NCBI GenBank assembly: GCA_030770425.1
Contig: JASJFT010000212.1
Coordinates: 1-64,000 of the forward strand
DNA length: 64,000 bases
Origin: Darksidea phi
Lineage: Eukaryota > Ascomycota > Dothideomycetes > Pleosporales > Lentitheciaceae
Direction: 5' to 3'
Below, one piece after another: positions 1 to 11,475 of this stretch; position 1 is the stretch's first letter; each line of letters opens with the position of its first letter. Under the pieces are notes generated by a model. The model did no database searches, was not told the DNA's origin, and was given only the letters and a program-made list of their open reading frames with translations. The position numbers were made by a program, and so were the translations under genes.

Positions 1-85
1 CTGACTAAGCCCTTGTCTTGGCTTCCAACCTTCTCGGGATGCCCCGCATCCTGTGATTCGCGTGGGGTTGTAACATTAAGTCTAG
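1..85. other. GC-balanced flank before the first RIPed block
   Basis: This short stretch has normal base composition, including CA and TG dinucleotides. Composition then switches abruptly to TA-dominated sequence at about position 85. No gene is visible. It marks the left border of the first RIPed block, so the relic that follows probably ends or is truncated here. Confidence 0.6.
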
Positions 86-1379
86 CTAATTACTACTACT
101 AAATCTATCTCTATCTTAATAACGGAAATTCTTTAAAGTAAATAATACTACTAACTAGTTCGATCGTATTATTACCTAGCTAAAAGCTATTACTAAATAA
201 TCTATTAAATACTATAAATACTATATAAATAAGAAGTAGAAAGATATATTAAGATTTACTATAGAAGATAAAGTCTTTATAGATACGAGGAATATAAAAA
301 CTAATAAATTAATAAAAAAAGAAGATAATAAAATAATAGATCTATTTAAAGTTTTAAAAGTTTACGATCGAGTATATACCTTAGAACTTCTACTAACTAT
401 AAAAATATTTCTAATATTTTATAACTTATTATTCTAACTAAAATACCCCTCTTAAGAGCTTCTAAGATAAAATATAATAAATAAAGCTAAGTCCTAATAT
501 CTTAGAGGTAGAATACTTAAATAAGAAGACGAAATAGAGGAATTAACTAAATAATAGGAATTCGAGTCCCTACTAGACTACTACGATAAGGATCTACGAT
601 AATTAATATACTTAGTTAAATAAAAATACTACCCTACTATCTAGTAGCTAGTATTTAATCTAAAAGGTTAAGAGAGTATAGTTTATTAATTTTATAACGA
701 CTACTTAGATAAATCTACCCTAAGATAGATTTAAAGAATACTAATATTAGTAAATTTTCTTTCTATAAAGTTATCCGAGATATATAGCTATTTAGAGAGA
801 AGGTATTATTATAATATTAATCTATAATTATTTATACCTATTATATATCGTACTTATAGTTACGGTACTCCCTTTATTAAATCTTATTATATTAGATATA
901 TATAGCCCTTATTTATTTTAGTATTAGTCCTTTATAGTATAACTTATATTCTATCTTAATTCTAATATACCTATACTATAATAATATTAGACTACTACTA
1001 GGAGTTCTTTATTATAAATAGTATAGTTACGTTCTACGAGTAATAAAATAATAGAATAGTAAATAACTAGATATTATATCTCTTTCTTTTATTATAAGAG
1101 ATAGTCTTCTATTACCCCTTTTAAATAGTCTACTTCTACTATTATATCCTAACTAAAGTTCTAGAGAAGTAGTACTAGTCTTATTATGAAAAGATCTTTT
1201 ATTCTTTTAAATACTTTATTTTCTTTCTTATCCTACTAGAATAGTATTTCTTTTTTTATTAACTAGTAAAGTAGACTAGTAAGTTTAGAGAAGTTAAATA
1301 CTATATTATAATAGAAGTTTATAAATTTTATAAAGCTTTATATACTTTATACTAATATAAAGACTTCTTATTCCTTTAT

Positions 1380-1930
1380 AATTTAGATCTTTTTAGGATT
1401 AAACTTAATCCTATACTTAGTCTTAATAATATAATTTAAGTACTTAATAGTCTTTATTATAAAGTAATATTTTTAAAGATTTAGATTTAATCTAATATTA
1501 TATAAAAGTATTAGTACTCTTTTTACTTTTTCTATATAGTCTCTTTTTAAGCTCTCTAAGTAGATAAGAACGTTATTAAGATATATTATAAAGAAGTTAT
1601 CTAGAATTTTCTTTAATATTATATTAATATAGTATTAGAATATTACTAATACCTCTATAAGTCTAAATAGATATATTAGCTACTTAAATAGTTTAAACTA
1701 GATCTAGAATATAGTTAAGAACTTATCTCTACTTATAACTTATAATTTATAGAATACTACTTAGATATTAAGTTTTATAAACTACTTAGTTCTTTTAAAA
1801 GTACGTAGTATTTTCTTAATTAGTAATAAGAAATAGTAGTTCTATTCTATAAGTATATTAAGACCCTAGTAGTTAATATAAAGATACTAATCCTCTTCTA
1901 GTTTCTTAGCTATTAGTACTAGTACACCTA
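1380..1930 (-). pseudogene. Gypsy reverse transcriptase remnant
   Basis: On the minus strand this segment keeps the spacing of a Ty3/Gypsy reverse transcriptase. An NY*GLN motif at its start is followed by a YYINIIL helix, then IIYLNNVLIYL, where RIP turned both catalytic GAC/GAT (Asp) codons into AAT (Asn). Stops are TAG/TAA where Gln or Trp is expected. It is inactive. I infer the family from motif order, not from a database search. Confidence 0.75.
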
Positions 1931-4185
1931 TTAAGAAGAAGCTTACTCGAATTTATTCCTTATCTAGAAGGTTAATAAGTTATCTATAGAATTCTATTAG
2001 TTAGTCCTATAGTATACTATATAATAGACTCTAAGATACTTTAGATAGTAAGCTATTTAGTCTTTACTTAAGTTTTATATAGTAGTCTATTCGGTTCTAA
2101 TATAAAGGTAGTTTAGTAACTTTCTTCTTATTAAATAGATCTTAAAATAGTTCTAGGTCGACTAGGAGGATCTTTTTATCTTCTATTAGACCTATTTCTT
2201 TATAATATCTTAGTAGAATAGTTATAACTAGTACTTAGATAATATTATATAGATTTATTATAATAATATTTATATTTTAGCTCCGCTTCTTCTCTATAAG
2301 TATAGAGAAGAATATTATTTCTAAAATCCTTATTAATAGAGTACCTTTCTTTTATTTTATTAATATCTTCTTTATAATAAGGTCGTCTATACTTTTTACC
2401 TATAATTCTCTACGTCCTAGATTTATTACGATACTATTATAGAATAGTTATAGTAGTCTAAGAATAAGATTATAGTCTAGTTCTAGTACTATATATTTTA
2501 TAAAATAGGTCCTCTACCTATCTATATTATATTAAAAAATAGCTATTTAGATAATAAATAGTTCGTTAATAAGTTCTACTATTTATCTAAGATAGTAGAG
2601 TAGGATATTAATAGTTCTAGTATTTACTTATCTTATTACTTTTTTATTTATAGTACTAAAATACTAATATTCTAAATTAACTAGAGCGTTAATATAAAGA
2701 ACGTTCTTTAAGAAGATAGAAACTAAAAATAAAGATCTATTTATTCGTTCTAAAATATCTACTACGTTATTATTATATCCTTTTATATATTACTTCTCTA
2801 CTATAATATCTATACTTAGCTCCTATTCTAGATTTAGAGTAGAGGCTACTCTTTTTCTATTCTACTTTTATTCTTAGTTAATAATACGTTATCTACTACT
2901 AAGACGACGGCGGCCCGAATTACTATTATATTTAAGTAGTCCTAGGCTATATATTTCTTCTTTTTATAATATATATATAGCTCTAGCTTATAATATTATT
3001 TATATAGTTTCTTTAGAATCTAATTAACTTATTTATTCCTTCTAAGTTATCTATTAGAGTCTAAAGCTAGTACTAATATAATTATATCCCTAGTAGCGTC
3101 TTTTCTAAATACTAGATTCTAACTAGTTATATTATAGAACTTATCTTCTAAGACTATTATTTTAATATCTACGACGATATTATAGTATACTATTATAGCT
3201 ATAGAATAGTCCGTTTAAGAGATATTATAATTTAGGACTATTCTATATAGTTTCTTATTTAGTTCTTAGTATAGTTTAATAAGTTTCTATTTATTACTTT
3301 AAATATTATTACTACTCTAGACTAATAATATTAAGAATCTAATAAAGAAGTCTAAAAAGAACTTATCTTTTTCTTATTAAATTAACTTAAGTTTTACTTA
3401 AACCCTTTTTTATATATATATATCGCTATAGTAAAACTATAGATATTTAAAAAAGACGGCCGGGTTCTAGATACTATTTAATCCTTCTACTTAGTAGAAT
3501 AGGGCTACTTCTTTTTATATATTTAATTCTAAGTTACTCTAAATAAAAATAAATATATTCTTTTAAATCTTTATAAACTCTATATTAGTCTATAACTTAT
3601 ATTCTATTATTATTTACTATATTAGGAAGGCTTTCTTATTACCCCTAAAGGGAGGTCCTATTAGAAGCTATTTATATCGATACGTTAGTTTACTAGATTA
3701 GAATATTAATTCGCTAGATTAGAATAATTCTAGTAGTAGGTTTAAGGTAGCTTAGAAGATTAGGGTATATTAGACTATACTTAAATTTCTTAAATTCTTA
3801 ATTAGTCTTATAAGCTCTTTAGTTTAAATCTATAATATTATTATTTTAATTTAATTATAGTTTTATATCTTATATAGGTCCGTAAGTATCTATTTAATAG
3901 TTCTAAACTCGGATATCTCTTCTAGGTAGTTATTCTAACTACTACTATTTATCTCTTAGTACTTATAAAGGAAGTAGTTATTAGAAGATAGATATTAATT
4001 ATAATAGACTAGCCTTAAAGTAAAACTTTAATAAGTATTAATAATATTATTAATATCTATAAAAAGAAGATAAAGAGTTCTTACTTTATATTTTCTCTTA
4101 TATAAGTAAGTTTCTAAGCGAGCCCCTTTTCTAAGTAAGTCTCTTCCTTTTTAAGATAGATATAGACTAAGTCTAAGCTATAATA

Positions 4186-4750
4186 TAACCCTTTATATAT
4201 ATAAGTTATAGCTTTATAATTATAAGCTTACTATATTCTTTCTTCTAGAAGATATAATTATAGTCGATAATATTATTAAGTTTATAGTCTAGATATTTAT
4301 ATATATAGACGGTATCTACTTTAAAATTATAGAGAATAGTATAGTATATAGATATACCCGTAGATTAAAGTAGAATAAAGTAATAATCTATAAAGATAAT
4401 ATAGAAAGTTATCTTATATTTAACGAGTAGAGGTATATATAAGGAAGTAAAGGGAGTACTTAATATCCTCGTATATAGACTATTTAATATCTAGCTATTT
4501 CGTAGAAATATCCTATAGCTACTAGTCCTAATTAGGGCTTAGTAGTTCTACTATTCGGTCTTTAAGACGACTTAAGTAGTATACGATAATTATATATCTA
4601 AAGAGCTACTATATCTATTTATACTATCGAATATACGAATTATATAAAATAATACGTTAATACTTTTATATAACTCGGGTAGAGGACTATATCTATTTAT
4701 ATAATTTTTAGATTTTAGCTTTATACCCCTATATATTAAAAAATAATAAT
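4186..4750. repeat. LTR-like repeat block, copy 1
   Basis: About 565 bp match 23665-24235 almost throughout, apart from C-to-T and G-to-A differences. Both copies begin at TAACCCT (which could be RIPed TGACCCT) and end in an A-rich (AAT)n stretch, so they could be a TG...CA LTR. Read on the minus strand there is a TATA-like element (TATAAATA). Sequence to the left differs between the copies, so this may be a solo LTR or the 5' LTR of the minus-strand relic beside it. Confidence 0.55.
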
Positions 4751-5145
4751 AGTATAATTAAATAATATACTAAGTCTATTTAGAATAAACCTAAATACGA
4801 TATTATTATATACCTAACGATTCGAATATTTTCTTTAGGGTAAGAGTCGTATACTTTTCTACCTATATAAGTCTTGGTTAGTAGCTAATCTTATAATCCA
4901 ATTCTGTTGTACGGCCAAAGACTAATCTACGTACTTGTCAGGTACTCTAATTATTTAAATGCGACATAGCAGCCTTATACTCAGAGTAATCGCTTGGATT
5001 CGTTCCTTTCGAACTTCTGTACCCTACTGAAGCGTTATACCCGAGGTTTCTTGGTTAACTCACTATCTAGTTCGAAATCTAGTTATTAAAATTATAGCCC
5101 AATACTCAAAGAAACACCTCACCTCCTGACTTCCGTCAGGCTTCC

Positions 5146-7259
5146 TTACGCAGAGTTTTCCTGCACATATCTTGGCTCGACCTCAACAACTGGTCCATGG
5201 TACGTTTTCTTCGCCCAAACGAGGTAATAAAAAGTGCTGAAGATGGCCGTAAAACCCGTCACCAGAATCGACCAATTCATATTCTTTGCGCTTACCTCTG
5301 CGAAGCTCGGCCAGAAACTGAAGAAGAACACGAACGAAAGATAGATGCAAGCGAATACATTATTCGCAATGCCAAGAGCCCCAGGTATCCTCCAAGGCCC
5401 CCACACAATTTGGCCTCCGTATGCTGTGGCTGAACTTGCGGCAATGCTGGCAGGTAATTTATCGGCTGGCACAATGCCTCCTGTGCAACGGCGGTACAGT
5501 AAGAGTGATGCGACCAACAGGTACGATGAGAAGAGTCCAGCGATGGAGACGGAGATGATACCATTGAACGCGGTTGAAGAGCCGATGTTGACTAGTGCGA
5601 GAACACATGCGATGAGGGTTGTGGTGGCGACTGAATATACCGGAATCGACGTTCTCGAACTGATCTGTTCAATCGCGTCAGTCATCCTCCCATACTTCGA
5701 CACTTGTAGAGCATACCTTGACAAATGTTCGCCATCCGGGAAGACCCTTATCACGGGAGAATGCCCAGAAAACGCGGGAAGAAGATGCTAAGAGGCCCAC
5801 GGTGGCGCTAAAAGACAAGCAAACAACGAGTGATCCCATTGCGGCTGCGCCGGACGTCGAATTTACGGCGTGCTTGAAGATGGCTAAGAAGGGATACGCA
5901 GGGTTCTCGGCAAGAGCGGCGTCAATATCTCCGGCTCGGAAGAGAACAGTCAAGATCATGCCGAATCCAAATGACCCGTTGATCATGATGCCGGTCATGA
6001 TGGATCGAGGCACGATAATGGCAGCATTCTGTATCTCTTCACTCATCTACGAGGGTTAGCAATCCGCTGACGCAACTGGAGGTAGCTGACATACGTGGAT
6101 CGAACCGTCACCGCCTATTTGAGAACGTTAGCACATGTCTTTCCGGGATTCTCGATGAGCTTACCGACAAAAGCAAAAACACTTCCCATTATACCAATGC
6201 AAAATGATAATCCTTGAGTCTTCCATCCACCCAGGTTCAAGAAGGTCGTAAACACCTCTTTCGTATCGCTCCTCGGACCCAGTGTCAACAATGGTATCAT
6301 GATGCCAAAGTATCCAATAATATGGAGCATCAAGAGAGCGCCTTCGAACTTCGGCAGCAGCCACCCGGCTGCGATGTTGATCGTGACGGCGAAGAGCATG
6401 ACAGCCCAATACAGCAACGTACCGTGCCAGTTTTCGGGGATGTAGGTCGGTCGAGTGAGGATAAGAAGGCCTTGTACCAAGGTACCGGTCAAGTATGCTC
6501 CGGAACCGACGGAGGCTTGCCAGCCAGCTAATGTGAGCCATCCTGTTATCCCTTATGAGCTTGCTTGTTTCCGTGAGGCTTAAGATGCATCAAACCACTC
6601 ACCCGAAACATAACTAAGCACTTTTCGCAAATGTCGTGGTGCGAGCATCGAAACCTGCAAGATGGCAGCACAATCAGCATGCATGTTAGAAACAGTATCC
6701 GTAATCAGGGAGCGACTGACCCAGTGATACTGTCCACCTGAAGTAGGAGCCCTATTAAAAATAAGCTGCCGTCCATCCACTATTCATGATCGATCGTCTT
6801 ACATGGACACTAGCTCTGAGAGCACAATGAAAGTCGATATCGTTCCTAGCCACACGACCAAGTATCCGTAAATAACACCGGCAGGACCACCACTGTTCCC
6901 CATTAGATATGCTCAGCGTTCGTCACTTCGATCGTCTTGGCTTACTTTTGCAGTCCGACAAGAAACAGGCTGCGACCACGTTAGCAGTGCCACCGAAACG
7001 GAAACTGAAAGAAAACCAACATCAAAGATCCCTCCCAGGTAATCAAGACAGTGCAACTGAATCCGAGGATTGAGAGAAATCCAAATCTTCTCTGGATATC
7101 ACACATCAGCGCCGGAGCTCAATCAATTGGGTAGAAGCGTACCTTCAGCACGGGTTTCTTCCCGAGTCTCGAGAGCGCAGCATCGTCGCTCTCCAATGAT
7201 TTGGACTTGACGCGAATCTCGCGTAGCTCAACATCTTCGTCCTTGGTCCGGGTCTCCAT
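5146..7259 (-). CDS. Amino-acid/GABA permease (APC superfamily), 10 exons
   Basis: Predicted polytopic plasma-membrane permease of the fungal amino acid/choline/GABA family (APC superfamily, Uga4-like); the substrate cannot be read from sequence. Start ATG is at 7259. My exons are 7143-7259, 7021-7091, 6946-6969, 6803-6892, 6721-6751, 6603-6654, 6165-6542, 6095-6114, 5717-6046 and 5146-5664. They total 1632 nt, or 543 aa, a normal family length. Every junction is GT..AG, introns are 48-66 nt, several with CTAAC-like branch sites, and family motifs run across junctions: TWEGSL-ILFLVGLQ, NGGPAG, LSELVSM-APTSGGQYHW-V, FVG-GDGSIH-MSEE. About 12 hydrophobic segments follow a polar N-terminus of about 40 residues. 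The gene looks intact. A RIPed insertion lies about 200 bp upstream and may have moved the promoter. Splice sites are inferred by eye. Confidence 0.9.
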
Positions 7260-7459
7260 TGTTCAAAAGTCGATAATAGATCATATAAAGTAACAAGCGT
7301 GAGATGATGAAGCAAATCCTTATACTAGAGGTGCGATGAAGGCGACCAAAGGAATGGTGTGGCACAGTCGCGCGCAGGGATGTCAGGAGTATCCCAAGCA
7401 CACTGTTTACTCCGCGCACGAGAAACTCGCAGGAGGCGGTGGACAGAACCATCTCTATA

Positions 7460-7740
7460 TTATATCTATTTATATAACCTAATACTATTTAATTTTTTCC
7501 TAATTACTAAATTAGTTTTCTTTTATATATAATATATTAGTAAAGCTATTAATTTTTTTTTAAATAATAGCTTTTATAATTAGTAAAAGTATATTCACTC
7601 TACTCTACCTTAAGTCTAGTTTAACGTACTTATAAGTAGATATTACTATTATATAAAGCTATTAAAAACTTCTAAAGTATTAGTTTTAGGAAATATTATC
7701 TAATTAAGTATAAAAAAAATTAAAGAACTACTTATAGCGC
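7460..7740. mobile_element. Small RIPed insertion upstream of the permease
   Basis: About 280 bp of TA-rich sequence, with almost no CA/TG, sits between GC-balanced flanks. It starts about 200 bp upstream of the permease ATG. RIP acts on repeats, so this is probably a short transposon or fragment with copies elsewhere. I found no clear terminal inverted repeats, target duplication or coding capacity, so the class is open. Confidence 0.5.
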
Positions 7741-8119
7741 ACTTTAGAAGGCCACGTGGAGTGAAGAGAGAATACCTTGCATCCCCACTGCATGACGGTT
7801 GGCATTGTACGAACCACACTGTTGGGTTCACGCGGACTCCGGGCGCATTTCATCCGGTCAGACGCAATCGATGCGGAACACCTCATTCCGGGCCCGGTGC
7901 TAAGGTTCCTGGTTTTTGTAATGCATGGGGCTTATCGTACCACGTAGGGCGAGTCGACAGTTCCGAGGAAAGCTAAAATGGTTGGATTGATATCATCTTT
8001 CGGTAAATTTTGCGAAAAGGATGCTATTTTTAATCGAGATTGCTTCGAAGGAACATGCTTTGTGGACGAAATCCGTTCGTATAGTTGCACTATTCGATAG
8101 TATCCACCAATCATCTATC
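7741..8119. other. Intergenic, no gene seen
   Basis: GC-balanced sequence between the RIPed insertion and the stop codon of the rhodopsin-domain gene. Short ORFs on both strands lack homology clues or codon continuity. It may contain the 3' UTR of the rhodopsin-domain gene. Confidence 0.4.
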
Positions 8120-9321
8120 TCAACCCCGAGTCTTCGTGGCCGCCTTGACAGACTCAACAGTATACGTTTTCGTCCTACTAATGCCATCCTGTTGGGCGGG
8201 CTGCGAACTGCGAGAGATATCAAGAAGTTTGTACCCTCCGCCACTCCCATCAGTCGAATGATCTCCTTTGCGTCGCAATTCATCAACCCGAATGAGCCCT
8301 GATTCCAAACTATCCATCATCATTTTCGCGTACGGGAGTGATGTTGTGACAATAGCGAGGCATTGGACGCCCTGGCTGCAGATAGTCGACCGCCAGTATC
8401 CGAGAGCGAGATCGTCTTTCTGAGAGCTTGAGTGGTCTTTGTGGAAGAAAAGGAGCTGTATCCCCGCGGCGACCGCGACACTGACGGGATGTTAGCAGTG
8501 CCCTGTGCTTTCCGAGGGTGGCGCATACAGTAATCGGCAAGCGAACAGACTGATTATAGATGCTTTTCGTTGTCGCGTCATCTGCAATGGAATTATGAGA
8601 CCGATCTCCAGGGCAACAATGCCCACCTCTGAGATGATATTCAAGACAGTAACCGCATCCCACCAGACCAACTACTCCGCCGTTAGTACTAATATCATGT
8701 AGCAATGGAGTGACTGAACCTACATAATTGATGCATTTATGGGATGTTCTGTCCCACGTGTGTGGTGGATTACATTGGAATGCCGACAAAAATACAGAAG
8801 TAACAAGCCATATCGCAGAAAAGGCTCCAAGCCCATAGTTGAAATGTTGATCCAACTTCCTTGGTGACAAGCCATGGATGAAAGCGATGATGGCGAACTT
8901 GGAGAATGCGACCGAAAAGAAAAAGAGAATCATAGCGGCATACTCGCTCTAGGTTCTATTAGCGCAGGTGATGTGGCGTCCGAGATTCGGATTGGCACCC
9001 GCCTTCAGAATCGTCTGTATCTGGCTGGCCGTGAGAGTGTCTGACCGCTTGCCGAATCCATTCGTAGTTTGTATCGACACGGCGATGGATTGAGCACCAC
9101 TACAAAGCTAGACCATTATAAGCTTCTAGTTCAATTGCGACTAGGGACGTTCATACCAATGACAGAAAGACGAGTATTGTCTCCGCACTTAGCGATCTCG
9201 AAGTATACATCTTGATGCCAGCATGTGTAAAGAACGCCAATACGCTCACCACCAAACATAGCCAGGTGATAATCTGTACCACCGGCGTGCGGTTAGAAGC
9301 AGAGACAACAACTTGCTCCAT
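8120..9321 (-). CDS. Rhodopsin-domain (SAT4/PTH11-like) integral membrane protein, 5 exons
   Basis: Fungal-specific integral membrane protein with a SAT4-type rhodopsin domain, a family that includes PTH11-like candidate receptors; ligand unknown. Start ATG is 9321. Exons are 9157-9321, 9003-9107, 8724-8948, 8529-8671 and 8120-8480, totalling 999 nt, or 332 aa. Hydrophobic segments run through most of the first 230 residues, then comes a polar Ser/Lys/Asp-rich cytosolic tail ending in VKAATKTRG. Family-like motifs are ILFFFSVAFSKF, LVWWDAVTVLNI and a TM helix with PLQMTRQRK after it. Two junctions need care. The first intron uses the acceptor at 9108, the only one that keeps frame. The second (8949-9002) has a GC donor with a good CTAAT branch site. 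The others are GT..AG. The protein is somewhat shorter than many family members. Confidence 0.8.
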
Positions 9322-9886
9322 TTCGCTCGTGACGTGAAAGGCTTCCGCAACGGCGCCTAGTGTGGGTACGGCTACTCGAAAGAACGCGCGCAAGTGGAAA
9401 GAAAGCGGCGCGAACAAAAATAAGATCGGATGTGGCGACGATTTACGGCGAACACTTTACGTCGCCATCCATCCATAACCTGCTAGAGCGCTTTCGGTAG
9501 AACAACGGGAATGAAGAAAAACTACCAATCATCAACCCTCCCATAGAATTAAGTCAACGGAGGAGGCGGCCGTGGCCTGAATGATCCCCGAGACCAAGCT
9601 ACAGCCCAACCCATGGAGGTTTTGGCCGGACCCTCCATATGAAGTCCGCATCTCTCTTGTTCGCCCCAACAGCATCACGCCACTACTACCTCTAAACCTT
9701 GTCTCACGATAAGATTCTTGCAGGACGCACGGTCAGGCCACCAGAGTATTGGACCCCAACTCGAATGATCAACAAGATACACATGCGGGGTTTGGATGCA
9801 AGGACTCACTGACCCTGGCGTCTTCTGCTATACAGCCGGTGGCACAGCAACAAACCAATATATTAGGCCACCGTGCCATATTTGTA
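9322..9886. other. Intergenic region between divergent genes
   Basis: Sequence between the divergently transcribed rhodopsin-domain gene and the acetyltransferase gene. It must hold their promoters, but I see no motif I can name. Short ORFs here are not supported. Confidence 0.4.
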
Positions 9887-9990
9887 CTGCTGCGTCGGAC
9901 TGCTGGGCCACACTGCTGCGTCGGACTGCTGGGCCGCACTGCTGCGTCGGACTGCTGTGCCACACTGCTGCGTCGGACTGCTGGGCCGCA
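9887..9990. repeat. 26-bp minisatellite, four units
   Basis: Four head-to-tail units of 26 bp start at about 9887, 9913, 9939 and 9965. Each has the core CTGCTGCGTCGGACTGCTG. Units differ at only one or two positions (GGGCCA, GGGCCG, TGTGCC variants). Since 26 is not a multiple of three, the array changes frame at each unit. That explains the CAxxTAxS-like peptides in several frames and argues against a coding repeat. It lies about 170 bp upstream of the acetyltransferase ATG, and is GC-rich and not RIPed. Confidence 0.9.
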
Positions 9991-10162
9991 CTAGAGACTG
10001 CGAATCGCTCATACCCCGGCACCGAATTTTATTCCCATTGGGGTTGGATTCGGGCGCTGCTCAGGAGATTTCTTCCCTTTACTATCCATTTTTATCGGTC
10101 GCTCCTTGCTGAGTATTCCCTCACGCTCACATACTCTCACGGACCCACTCTATTGACCAATC

Positions 10163-10939
10163 ATGTCGCTCAAACTCACGGACGTCGACCTCGACGCCGA
10201 CTTCGACGAACTCATCGCCGTCCAATGGGCGGCACACGAGGACCCTTTTCAACCCTTCTTCCGGTTCTTCTGCCCCGTTGACGATGGTGACCGAGAAACC
10301 TCGCTGAGGAAATCGAGTGCGCGCATGCTTGAATGGCACCACCACGACCCGTTTGCGCGATGGCTGAAAGTCAAAGACACCTCCACAGACAAAATTGTCG
10401 GTGGTGCATGGTACAAAATCTACAAGGAAAATCCTTTTGCGCATCCTGAAGAGGAAGTTGCCGACTGGTATCCAGATGATAGCACAAGGGATTTCGTGAG
10501 TCAGGCCATAGGCCAGATGGATGTACCCAGGATGAAGAAGGCTGCACGTCCGCATGTCTGTACGTACTGCGCATACCAATGGATAACTCCCGAAATCATA
10601 ACTAAAACATGCGCAGTTCTGAACATCCTTTTCACCCATCCCGACTATCGCCGCAAGGGCATCGGAGCCATGTTAGTACAATGGGGCATCGATACTGCAA
10701 AAGAACTTGGTATAGAGTTCTGGCTCAATGCTACACCCATTGGCAAGCCGCTGTATGAGAAGCTCGGTTTCGAACTAGTGGAGAAGAATCCCCTAGCGCC
10801 GAAGACGGAGAAGCCGGATGAGAACTGGAAGGAAATGGAACGAAAGTACGGGAATATTGTGTTTTGGACTATGTGGCTGCCGAAGGAAGGCTTCATAGAG
10901 GAAGGAAAGACAGTGAGGCCTTGGGAGAAGTCTTCATGA
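10163..10939 (+). CDS. GNAT-family N-acetyltransferase
   Basis: Predicted acetyl-CoA-dependent N-acetyltransferase of the GNAT fold, probably cytosolic; the acceptor is unknown. ATG at 10163 starts MSLKLTDVDLDADF, a typical fungal GNAT opening. A 57-nt intron with GTACGT donor, CATAACTAA branch site and GCAG acceptor lies at 10560-10616. It is divisible by three and has no stop, so an unspliced reading is also open (258 aa), but splicing gives 239 aa and restores RPHV-FLNILFTHPDYRRKGIG. RRKGIG is the acetyl-CoA pyrophosphate-binding motif (Q/RxxGxG/A) and LNILFTHPDY is the strand before it. The C-terminal half has the YEKLGFE motif common at the end of the fold. Its 3' end overlaps a weak antisense ORF (10893-11475). 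Confidence 0.88.
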   Translation: MSLKLTDVDLDADFDELIAVQWAAHEDPFQPFFRFFCPVDDGDRETSLRKSSARMLEWHHHDPFARWLKVKDTSTDKIVGGAWYKIYKENPFAHPEEEVADWYPDDSTRDFVSQAIGQMDVPRMKKAARPHVCTYCAYQWITPEIITKTCAVLNILFTHPDYRRKGIGAMLVQWGIDTAKELGIEFWLNATPIGKPLYEKLGFELVEKNPLAPKTEKPDENWKEMERKYGNIVFWTMWLPKEGFIEEGKTVRPWEKSS

Positions 10940-11475
10940 ATGGATGCAGAGCCTCTATAAGGAAGATATTTTGGGCATGATTCAATTCGAGCAGCCTGCG
11001 TAGGTCAGCATGGTCTGTCAGCTGCGCATGGGTATCTTTTTGCATCAGTATCAACATGGCGTGAAGTAAATTGAAAGCTAGGACGGTAACTGTATTCGAT
11101 AGGTAGAGAGCTACAAGCTCACGCAACCTGAACGCTATATAGTTCGCACTCCTGAATACAGCCACATTCTCTCCACACAGTGCCTCAGAGATCAGGCTCG
11201 TTTTTGGACGCACGAGAAGTCCGGTCTGCGCGCTAACTATTGCACTTGCGCTACGGGCTATATTCAGGTCAGTCGCTAGTCTAGTGGGTGTAAGAGAGAG
11301 AACAAACGTACAAAAGGTTGGTCATAACATTGATAGTACCATCAACCCGGACCATCTCAACACCACTCTGCGCAGTCACAGGTGTTGGCTCACTGATGAA
11401 AGCCTTCCACGGTTGGTCGCGTTTGTCCGTAGTGGAGTTCGCGGCCAGTTGGGCGAGAAAGTTCGTACCGGCCAT
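10893..11475 (-). CDS. Possible small hypothetical gene antisense to the acetyltransferase end
   Basis: An ATG at 11475 opens about 54 codons (MAGTNFLAQLAANS...). A second ORF in another frame runs on to 10893 with about 105 codons and reasonable amino-acid composition. The only junction I found that joins them in frame is a 31-nt GT..AG gap, shorter than every other intron in the window. I recognise no domain. It overlaps the last 47 nt of the acetyltransferase on the opposite strand. It may be a real small gene, a decayed one, or chance. Confidence 0.25.

Larger units (their letters stand above)
86..4870 (-). mobile_element. RIP-degraded Ty3/Gypsy retrotransposon relic
   Basis: The whole stretch is TA-rich, nearly free of CA/TG, and has no intact ORF. 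Read on the minus strand, 1380-1930 translates, with many RIP-type stops, into a recognisable Gypsy reverse transcriptase: an NY*GLN block (from DYRGLN), a YYIN block and YLNNVLIYL at about 1560-1592 (from YLDDVLIYS). The order on the minus strand implies RNase H and integrase at lower coordinates and gag/protease above 2000, but I could not read those with certainty. An LTR-like block sits at 4186-4750. No matching left LTR was found near position 85, so the 3' end seems lost. Its RT differs from that of the four related copies further right, so it is another lineage. Confidence 0.75.

Noticed and set aside
5197..6531. Plus-strand ORFs over the permease gene
   Set aside because: Antisense shadows of permease exons, which read through with family motifs on the minus strand.
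9796..10281. Cys/Ala-rich ORFs in several frames around 9890-9990
   Set aside because: They arise from the 26-bp minisatellite, whose unit is not a multiple of three, and overlap the true acetyltransferase start in another frame.
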